From Capillimicrobium parvum (GTDB lineage: Bacteria; Actinomycetota; Thermoleophilia; Solirubrobacterales; Solirubrobacteraceae), in the NCBI RefSeq assembly GCF_021172045.1, contig NZ_CP087164.1, positions 5,332,001 to 5,396,000 of the forward strand: a DNA stretch of 64,000 bases. Reading direction: 5' to 3'. The position numbers were made by a program, and so were the translations under genes. This document shows, piece after piece, positions 57,898 through 64,000 of this stretch (position 1 is the stretch's first letter; each line of letters starts with the position of its first letter). The notes under the pieces are model-generated. The model was given only the letters and a program-made list of their open reading frames with translations. It had not been told where the DNA came from and did no database searches.

Positions 57898-59241
57898 TCA
57901 GGTGACCGGCGCCGGCGCCCGGCGCGTGGGCGACGACGACCCGGCTGCCGTGTACTGCGCTCGGCCGACCGCCTCGTAGGCGAGGCCGGCGGCGCGGACC
58001 GCCTCGGGATCGAGGGCGTTGCGCCCATCGATCACCGTCGTGCCGGCCATGCGCGCCGCGACCTCGACCCAATCGAGCTCGCGAAACTGCGGCCACTCCG
58101 TGACCAGCACCACCGCATCGGCGCCGTCCACCGCCCCGAGCTCCGTGTCGGCGAAGTCGACATTCGGAAGCAAACGCCGCGCCTCGTCCTCGGCCACCGG
58201 ATCAAACGCCACCACGCTCGCCCCATCGGCCTGCAACCGCGCCGAGAGCACCAACGACGACGCCTCCCGCATGTCATCCGTATTGGGCTTGAACGCCAAC
58301 CCGAACAGCGCGATCCGCTTGCCCACCAACCCACCCAGATGCTTCTGCAACTTGCCGATCACCCGCCGCTTCTGCAGCTCATTGACCTCGATCACCGAGT
58401 TCAACAACTGAAAGTGATAGCCCGAATTGCCCGCCAACTGCTTCAACGCACTGACGTCCTTGGGAAAACAACTCCCCCCGAACCCGATCCCCGCCCGCAA
58501 GAACTTCGGCCCGATCCGCTCATCAAGCCCCATCCCCCGCGCGACCTCCAACACATCCGCGCCCGTCTCCTCACACACATTCGCGATCTCGTTGATGAAG
58601 CTGATCTTCGTCGCCAAAAACGCATTCGCCGCCAACTTCACCATCTCCGCCGACGCAATATCCGTCCGCACCAACGGCGCCCCCAACGGCGCATACAGCC
58701 CGACGACCGCATCACCCGCCCAATCGCCGTCATCGCCCACCACAACCCGATCCGGCCCCAGGAAATCCGCGACCGCCGACCCCTCCTTCAAAAACTCCGG
58801 ACACGACACATAGCGAAACTCGCCCTTGCCCTGCTCCTTGAACAGCCGCTGGATGTGGCGGCCGGTGCCGACCGGCACGGTCGACTTCATCACCAACGCA
58901 TGGCGATCCGACGGCGACATCGCGTTGACGACCGCGCGCACCGCGCTCAGATCCGCATCCCCCGAATACGTCGGCGGCGTCCCCACCGCCACGAACAACA
59001 ACCGCGCATGCCCCAACGCATCCGCGATATCCGTCGAGAAATGCAACCGCCCACGATGCCGCTCGACCAACTCCCCCAACCCCGGCTCCCAGATCGGCAC
59101 CTCCCCCGCCCGCAGCCGCGCCACCTTCTCCGCATCGACATCGATGCACCACACCTCATGGCCCAACTCGGCAAACCCCGCCGCCGAGACCAGACCCACA
59201 TATCCGGTGCCGATGACACCGATCGGTTCCCGCGTAGTCAT
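57898..59241 (-). CDS. ugd: UDP-glucose 6-dehydrogenase
   Basis: A 447-residue enzyme oxidising UDP-glucose to UDP-glucuronate. IGVIGTGYVGLVSAAGFAEL is the NAD motif, FVAVGTPPTYSGDADLSAV near residue 85 and GGSCFPKDVSALKQ near residue 255 (catalytic Cys) are typical. LFGLAFKPNTDDMREASS near residue 325 belongs to the UDP-binding domain. Codon use over about 58020-59241 differs sharply from all neighbours (many TTG, GGG, GTG, AAT and TTT codons), while the last 40 codons look native. This suggests foreign or recombined DNA. TAGAGT on this strand is 11 nt before the ATG. Confidence 0.93.
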   Translation of the reverse strand: MTTREPIGVIGTGYVGLVSAAGFAELGHEVWCIDVDAEKVARLRAGEVPIWEPGLGELVERHRGRLHFSTDIADALGHARLLFVAVGTPPTYSGDADLSAVRAVVNAMSPSDRHALVMKSTVPVGTGRHIQRLFKEQGKGEFRYVSCPEFLKEGSAVADFLGPDRVVVGDDGDWAGDAVVGLYAPLGAPLVRTDIASAEMVKLAANAFLATKISFINEIANVCEETGADVLEVARGMGLDERIGPKFLRAGIGFGGSCFPKDVSALKQLAGNSGYHFQLLNSVIEVNELQKRRVIGKLQKHLGGLVGKRIALFGLAFKPNTDDMREASSLVLSARLQADGASVVAFDPVAEDEARRLLPNVDFADTELGAVDGADAVVLVTEWPQFRELDWVEVAARMAGTTVIDGRNALDPEAVRAAGLAYEAVGRAQYTAAGSSSPTRRAPAPVT

Positions 59242-59600
59242 AGAGCCGAAGCACTCTAGAGCGGCCGTCCCGCGACGGCCCATCGGCCGATGCTCCAAGT
59301 TCATGGCCGTCGCGTGAAGATCGAGTACACGACCTTGACGCCGCGGCCCGGGTCGGGCGATGCTTGCTACGGCCCGACCCAACGCTTCGGAACTTGGACA
59401 AATGTTCGGGACAAATTGGCCCCCGTGGCGGGGCGAGTGTTGGTAGGTTTGGCATCGCCACGCCGAGAACAGCCGTGGCAACGTGATCCGGGGATCGGAT
59501 CCGCGCCAGCGAAAGGGAGCTACGGCGCGTTGATCTCGAAGCCGGCCACGCGGGACACAACTTTCAACTCGTGACGCGGGATCGCGAGGAGGCAAGCTGG
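59242..59600 (+). promoter_or_regulatory. 359-bp leader and promoter region of the initiating sugar transferase
   Basis: No gene is visible here. The region holds a 9-bp perfect hairpin (GGGTCGGGC 59350-59358 with GCCCGACCC 59372-59380), a long-range inverted pair (TCCAAGTTC 59294-59302 with GAACTTGGA 59390-59398), two direct GGACAAAT boxes (59396-59403 and 59409-59416), a -10-like TAGGTT at 59444-59449, and a small GATCCG/CGGATC hairpin (59485-59501). The leader would be about 140 nt. The repeated boxes may be operator half-sites. Confidence 0.45.
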
Positions 59601-60458
59601 ATGCAGGTCGACGCCGATAGGTCGTTCTCTAGACCGACGGTTTCCACGATCGACGAGAACGCCATCGACGCTCAACCCCTGGACGCTCAAGTCGGTGACG
59701 GCTGGGCTGGACGGTTGATCGACCCTCGCCGGCTGTTCGACATCTCCGTGACGATCATCGTCGCGCCGTTCGCGATGCTCGTCGGCGCGATCACCGCGCT
59801 GGCGATCTTCCTGGACTCCCCGGGGCCGGTCTTCTATCGATCGACGCGCATCGGCGCGAGCGGTCGCTCGTTCCGGATGCTGAAGTTCCGGAAGTTCCGC
59901 TGCTCCGCGGCCGGCACGCCGCTGACCACCGACGGCGACGACCGCTTCACGCCGATCGGGCGGTTCCTCGCGGTCACGAAGCTCGACGAGCTGCCGCAGC
60001 TGTGGAACGTGCTGCGCGGCGACATGCGCCTGGTCGGGCCGCGGCCGGAGGTCATCGAGTTCGTCGAGTGCTATCCGGAGCACTACGAGCACATCCTGCG
60101 CGTCGTCCCGGGGATCACCGGGCCCGCGGCGCTCGAGTACGCCGACGAGAGCTACCTCCTCGGCGAGCAGCCCGACCCCGTGGCCTTCTACCGCAGCGAG
60201 CTGCTGCCGCGCAAGATCGCCATCGACATGGCCTACGTCGACCGCCACAACGTGCGCGGCGACATCGCCATCCTCGTCCGGACCGCCATCGTCCCGGCGC
60301 GCCAGCTGCTGCGCCGCATGCGGTTCGTCGCCACGCACCCCGAGGCCTCCCACCACGGGCCGGCACGCCATCACCACCACATGCGCCTGGTGCCGGTCGC
60401 GCTCGCCGGAGCGCTGGTGATCGTCTGCTTCGCGCTGGCCACGTCGTCCCCGCTGTAG
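59601..60458 (+). CDS. polyprenyl-phosphate sugar-1-phosphate transferase (WcaJ/WbaP C-terminal type)
   Basis: A 285-residue initiating transferase that puts the first sugar phosphate on undecaprenyl phosphate. After a variable 45-residue N-terminus comes the re-entrant segment LIDPRRLFDISVTIIVAPFA, then DSPGPVFYRSTRIGASGR and MLKFRKFR, where most relatives read KFRTM. TKLDELPQLWNVLRGDMRLVGPRPEV near residue 133 is the catalytic core. A last hydrophobic segment at 270-282 is unusual. AGGAGG at 59586-59591 supports ATG 59601 over a GTG at 59571. It lacks the N-terminal membrane domain of long homologues. Confidence 0.87.
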   Translation: MQVDADRSFSRPTVSTIDENAIDAQPLDAQVGDGWAGRLIDPRRLFDISVTIIVAPFAMLVGAITALAIFLDSPGPVFYRSTRIGASGRSFRMLKFRKFRCSAAGTPLTTDGDDRFTPIGRFLAVTKLDELPQLWNVLRGDMRLVGPRPEVIEFVECYPEHYEHILRVVPGITGPAALEYADESYLLGEQPDPVAFYRSELLPRKIAIDMAYVDRHNVRGDIAILVRTAIVPARQLLRRMRFVATHPEASHHGPARHHHHMRLVPVALAGALVIVCFALATSSPL

Positions 60459-60502
60459 GCGATGCGCCGGACTTCGTCCGCACACGACTAGGCTGGCCCA
60501 GG

Positions 60503-61636
60503 ATGACGCTGTCCGGACGGCGCGCGACCGCGCCCGCCACGACCTTCGCCGCGCTTCTGGCCGCTGTCGCGCTCGCGCTCGTGCTGACCGCGTGCGCCTC
60601 CGCCGCGCCGAGCCGCGACGGGGCGCCGGCGCGCGCCCAGGCGGCGCGCGCGCCGGTCGAGAAGGCGATCTGGGGCCCGGTGGCGATGCCCGACGGCTCG
60701 TCCGCGTTCCCCGTCTACAAGCAGCTGAAGGTCGACGTGTTCCAGGTCCAGCTCAACTGGGCCCAGACCGCGGCGAGCCGCCCCGCCGACCCCACGAACC
60801 CCGACGACCCGGCCTACCGCTGGCCGAAGCTCGTCGACACCGCCGTCGCGGACGCCGGCGGCCAGGGCATCCAGGTCGCGATCATGGTCCGCGGGACCCC
60901 CGGCTGGGCCAACGGCGGCAAGGACGCGAGCTGGGCGCCCGACGACGCGGCCGACTACGCCGCGTTCGTCACGGCGGCGGCGAGGCGCTATCCCCAGGTC
61001 CGGCGCTGGATGATCTGGGGCGAGCCGACGCGCGAGGGCAACTTCCAGCCGATGCCGGCGAACTCGAAGACCGGCCCGCGCCGCTACGCGCTGCTGCTCG
61101 ACGCCGCCTACGGCGCCCTGAAGGCCGTCAGCGCGCGCAACGTCGTGATCGGCGGCATGACCTGGACCGTCGGGCTCGTGCGCCCCGCCGACTTCGTGAA
61201 GTGGATGCGGCTGCCCAACGGCAACCCGCCCCGCCTGGACTGGTACGGGCACAACCCGTTCTCCACGCGCTTCCCGAAGCTGAAGGCCAAGCCGTACGTG
61301 AAGGGCCTGCGCGACCTGTCGGACATCGACACGCTGCACCACGAGCTCGCGCGCGCCTACGGCGCCCGCGCCGCGCCGAAGCTGTGGCTCTCGGAGTTCA
61401 CGATCTCGTCGGACCGCGCCAACCGCGCCTACAACTTCTCGGTCAGCCGCAAGGAGCAGGCGCGCTGGGTCACCGCCGCCTTCCGGCTCGTCAACTCCGT
61501 CAGCTACGTGGCGGGGCTCGGCTGGTTCGACCTCTACGACGAGGACCCGTCGGTCGCCGGCAGCCTCACGAACGGCCTGATGACCTACTCCGGCGCGCGC
61601 AAGCCGGCCTTCACCGCCTACCGCGACGCGAAGTGA
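60503..61636 (+). CDS. lipoprotein glycoside hydrolase (clan GH-A-like)
   Basis: A 377-residue exported protein. A lipobox LVLTACAS ends the signal peptide near residue 32, so it should be lipid-anchored. RRWMIWGEPTREGNF near residue 175 supplies the acid/base Glu, and LWLSEFTISSD near residue 295 the nucleophile Glu, the arrangement of (beta/alpha)8 retaining glycosidases such as GH5, GH39 and GH42. It may trim or release the polysaccharide made by the surrounding genes. TAGGCT at 60489-60494 is 8 nt before the ATG. Confidence 0.78.
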   Translation: MTLSGRRATAPATTFAALLAAVALALVLTACASAAPSRDGAPARAQAARAPVEKAIWGPVAMPDGSSAFPVYKQLKVDVFQVQLNWAQTAASRPADPTNPDDPAYRWPKLVDTAVADAGGQGIQVAIMVRGTPGWANGGKDASWAPDDAADYAAFVTAAARRYPQVRRWMIWGEPTREGNFQPMPANSKTGPRRYALLLDAAYGALKAVSARNVVIGGMTWTVGLVRPADFVKWMRLPNGNPPRLDWYGHNPFSTRFPKLKAKPYVKGLRDLSDIDTLHHELARAYGARAAPKLWLSEFTISSDRANRAYNFSVSRKEQARWVTAAFRLVNSVSYVAGLGWFDLYDEDPSVAGSLTNGLMTYSGARKPAFTAYRDAK

Positions 61637-62796
61637 GGCGGGGCGTGCGCGTCTGCATGCTCCTGCACAAGACGGTCGTGCACGACTCGCGGGTGCGGCG
61701 GGAGGCGAGCACGCTGGTCGAGGCGGGCTACGCCGTCACGGTCCTCGAGCTGGCGCCGGTCCCGGCCGCCGAGCGCACGCTCGACGGGTTCTCGCGCCGG
61801 TCGGCGATGCCGCCGGGCTGGGTGAGGCGGGCGCTGCCCTTCCACGCCTATCGCGCGGTGTTCCTGCTCAGCTTCCTGGCGAACGTCGTCCGGCTGCGGC
61901 CCGACATCATCCACGCCCACGACGCCGCGATGCTCCTGCCCGGACTCGTCGGCGCACGGCTCACCGGCGCGCGGCTCGTCTACGACTCGCACGAGCTGGC
62001 GACGAGCGTCCCGTACCGCGAGAAGGCGTGGGCCTGGTTCGTCGGGGCGATCGAACGCCTCGCCGTCCCGCGCGCCGCGCTCGTCATCACCGTGTCCGAC
62101 GGGATCGCCGACCGGCTGCGCGACCGCTACGGACTCTCCGGCACGCCGGTCGTCGTGCGCAACGTCAGCGCCCTCGTCGAGGCGGAGCCCGGCGGTTCCG
62201 CCCCGGGCCTGCGCGAGCGGCTCGGGCTCGGGCCGCGCACGCCGCTCGTCCTGCACCAGGGCGCGGCCGCGCCGATGCGCGGCTGCACCACGCTCGTGCG
62301 GGCCGTGGCCGCCCTCGACGACGCGCACCTCGTCTTCCTCGGCGACGACGACGTCCGCGGCTTCAACGGGGAGCTCGCGCAGCTCGCATCCGGGCTGGGC
62401 GCGGGCGACCGGGTGCACTTCGCGGCCAGCCAACCGCTCGAGCGCCTGCTCGCCCTCACGCGCGAGGCCGACGTCGGGGTGACCCTGCTCGAGGACACGT
62501 GCGTCAACCATCAGCTCGCGCTGCCGAACAAGCTCTTCGAGTACGTCGCGGCCGGCATCCCCGTCGTGGCCAGCGACCTGCCGGAGATGGGCGCCCTCGT
62601 GCGCGAGCGGCACATCGGCTGGACCGCGGACCCGTCCGATCCCGAGGCCGTCGCGGGCGCCCTGCGCGTGGCTCTCGCCGCCGGGCACCTCGAGCCCCTG
62701 CGTGCGCGGCTGCGGGAGGCGGAGGCGGAGCTGCGCTGGCCGGTGGAGCGCCGGCGCCTCCTCGACGCCTACGCCCGGCTGGCGGCGCGCACGTGA
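61633..62796 (+). CDS. family 4 glycosyltransferase
   Basis: A 387-residue GT-B enzyme. HDSRVRREASTLVEAGYAV near residue 17, IIHAHDAAMLLPGLVGARL near residue 96, VYDSHELATSVPYRE near residue 117 and VLHQGAAAPMRGCTTL near residue 212 match one GT4 subgroup. LPNKLFEYVAAGIPVVASDL near residue 297 is the donor-binding block. The GTG at 61633 overlaps the preceding stop by 4 bp; GTG 61645 is an alternative start. The next gene overlaps its end by 4 bp. Confidence 0.86.
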   Translation: MRRGVRVCMLLHKTVVHDSRVRREASTLVEAGYAVTVLELAPVPAAERTLDGFSRRSAMPPGWVRRALPFHAYRAVFLLSFLANVVRLRPDIIHAHDAAMLLPGLVGARLTGARLVYDSHELATSVPYREKAWAWFVGAIERLAVPRAALVITVSDGIADRLRDRYGLSGTPVVVRNVSALVEAEPGGSAPGLRERLGLGPRTPLVLHQGAAAPMRGCTTLVRAVAALDDAHLVFLGDDDVRGFNGELAQLASGLGAGDRVHFAASQPLERLLALTREADVGVTLLEDTCVNHQLALPNKLFEYVAAGIPVVASDLPEMGALVRERHIGWTADPSDPEAVAGALRVALAAGHLEPLRARLREAEAELRWPVERRRLLDAYARLAART

Positions 62797-64000
62797 GCCG
62801 GCGCGGGCTGATCGTCGTCCGCAACGGCGTGACGCACGACGCCCGGGTGCTGCGCGAGGCGGCGACGATGGCCGAGGCCGGGCTCGAGCCGCTCGTGCTC
62901 GGCGTGCAGACGACGACCGAGCGCCGCCGACGCTCCGTCGAGGCGGGCTTTCCCGTCCTGCGGCTCGATCCGATGGCGTCGTGGCGCCGGACGCTCAGCC
63001 GGCTGCGCCCGGGCTGGGCGGTGGCGGCGCCGGACGCCGGCGCCGCGCCTGCGTCCACCTCCGGCGGTCGGGTCGCGCCGCCCGCCGTGCCGGGGCCCGC
63101 CCCGGGCCGCCGCGCACATGTGCGCCGCCTGCTCGTCGCGCTGGACTTCTACCGCCAGGCCATCGGCGTGACGCGCCGGCTGCGCCCGGCCGTCGTGCAC
63201 TGCAACGACCACAACACGATGTGGGTCGGCGTTGCGGCACGGCTGCTGACCGGCGCGCGCGTCATCTACGACAGCCACGAGCTGTGGCCGGACCGCAACG
63301 GCCGCCCGGAGTGGCGGCCGGCGCTGCTGGCCGGCGAGGCGCTGTTCGTGCGCGCCGCCGACCTCGTCATGACCACGAGCCCCGGCTACGCCGACGTCAT
63401 CGCCCGCCGCTACCGGGTCGCACGCCCTGCGGTCGTGCGCAACGTGCCGGCCGGCCTGCCCGGGGGCGCGCCGGAGCCGCAGCCGCCCGACGGCGATCCC
63501 GTGGCGGTGTACGTGGGCGGCATCCTGCGCGGCCGCGGCATCGAGCAGGCCATCGACGCGCTGCCGATGGCGCCGGGCGTGCGGCTGCGCTGCATCGGGC
63601 CTGGCGCGGGCGCCTACCGCGCCGAGCTCGCCCGGCGCGCCGCGCAGCGCGGGGTCGGCAACCGCGTCGAGCTCGTCGAGCCGGTCGCACCGGACGCGGT
63701 CGTCGCGAGCCTGCGGGGGGCGGCCATGGGGCTCATGCTCATCCAGCCCGTCTGCCTCAGCTACGAGCTGACGCTGCCCAACAAGATGTTCGAGTACGCC
63801 GCCGCCGGCCTGCCGATGGTCGTCAGCGACCTGCCGGTCATGGCCGGGATCACCCGCGAATACGGGTGCGGGGTGGTCGTCGCGCCCGCCGACCCGGGGG
63901 CGATCGCCGCCGCCATGCACCGCCTGCTGGACCCGCGGCTGCACGAGGCCTGCGCAGCGGGGGCCCGCCGGCTCGCAGCCGAGGTGACGTGGGACGGCGA
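62793..64000 (+). CDS. family 4 glycosyltransferase, cut by the window end
   Basis: At least 402 codons from GTG 62793, still open at the last base. THDARVLREAATMAEAGLE near residue 13, VVHCNDHNTMWVGVAARLL, VIYDSHELWPDRNGRPEW near residue 156 and LPNKMFEYAAAGLPMVVSDL near residue 328 mirror the upstream gene, so the two are tandem paralogues. An insertion rich in Ala, Pro and Gly (about residues 75-110) separates the first helices. The GTG overlaps the preceding TGA by 4 bp. Little of the chain should be missing, as the donor domain is nearly complete. Confidence 0.84.
   Translation, partial: MSRRGLIVVRNGVTHDARVLREAATMAEAGLEPLVLGVQTTTERRRRSVEAGFPVLRLDPMASWRRTLSRLRPGWAVAAPDAGAAPASTSGGRVAPPAVPGPAPGRRAHVRRLLVALDFYRQAIGVTRRLRPAVVHCNDHNTMWVGVAARLLTGARVIYDSHELWPDRNGRPEWRPALLAGEALFVRAADLVMTTSPGYADVIARRYRVARPAVVRNVPAGLPGGAPEPQPPDGDPVAVYVGGILRGRGIEQAIDALPMAPGVRLRCIGPGAGAYRAELARRAAQRGVGNRVELVEPVAPDAVVASLRGAAMGLMLIQPVCLSYELTLPNKMFEYAAAGLPMVVSDLPVMAGITREYGCGVVVAPADPGAIAAAMHRLLDPRLHEACAAGARRLAAEVTWDG

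Noticed and set aside
57898-59595. Extended N-terminus of UDP-glucose dehydrogenase starting at 59595
   Set aside because: The NAD-binding motif begins right after ATG 59241, and the extension covers the promoter and hairpin region without recognisable protein features.

Overview
The DNA is very GC-rich, with strongly C/G-ending codons, many GTG starts, and tightly packed genes that often overlap by 4 bp (ATGA or GTGA). There is a full hopanoid operon, and the sugar, glycosyltransferase and lipid genes resemble those of Actinomycetota. A soil actinobacterium of the Thermoleophilia (Solirubrobacterales) type is my best guess. That placement is inference; no rRNA or other marker gene is present. 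I see no tRNA, rRNA, CRISPR array, insertion sequence or phage gene.

Layout. 1-25.2 kb: a surface-polysaccharide island with two asparagine synthetases, many GT2 and GT4 glycosyltransferases, polytopic membrane proteins, a flippase, a sugar aminotransferase and a UDP-GlcNAc 2-epimerase. A two-gene unit (DUF2142-like membrane protein plus small membrane-anchored partner) occurs twice. 25.2-25.9 kb: a repeat-filled non-coding stretch. 25.9-34.8 kb: a secreted nuclease-like gene, then a six-gene hopanoid operon (shc, hpnC, hpnD, hpnE, an hpnG-ispH fusion, hpnH). 34.9-47.1 kb: a stress-type membrane protein, further glycosyltransferases, a UDP-sulfoquinovose-synthase-like gene with a probable CTG start, a small metzincin-like protease, three genes for a diacetamido-uronic acid, an L-2-hydroxyglutarate oxidase, a glucan phosphorylase and a second flippase. 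47.2-64 kb: WecG-type transferase, nucleotide-sugar dehydrogenases, epimerases, a GDP-mannose 4,6-dehydratase carrying an intein, an intein-free paralogue, an unknown protein with a PD-(D/E)XK-like motif, a class III alcohol dehydrogenase, UDP-glucose dehydrogenase, an initiating sugar-phosphate transferase, a glycosidase lipoprotein and two GT4 enzymes, the last cut by the window edge.

How the genes fit together. The polyprenyl-phosphate sugar transferase would start repeat units on the membrane, the GT2/GT4/WecG enzymes extend them, and the flippases export them. Nucleotide-sugar genes would supply GDP-6-deoxyhexoses, UDP-glucuronate, possibly UDP-sulfoquinovose and, from two separated blocks (39.4-42.3 kb and 23.1-25.2 kb), UDP-ManNAc3NAcA. 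The hopanoid operon makes C30 hopene and the adenosyl-hopane precursor of side-chain hopanoids; the fused IspH supplies isoprenoid units.

The most notable items are the 342-residue intein with both LAGLIDADG motifs in the dehydratase; a repeated promoter layout (a TANNNT hexamer 6-11 nt before the start codon at about 19 transcription-unit heads, implying leaderless mRNAs), including two divergent promoters whose -10 boxes share one TA; a long imperfect inverted repeat at 11568-11730; and a structured leader before the WecG gene.
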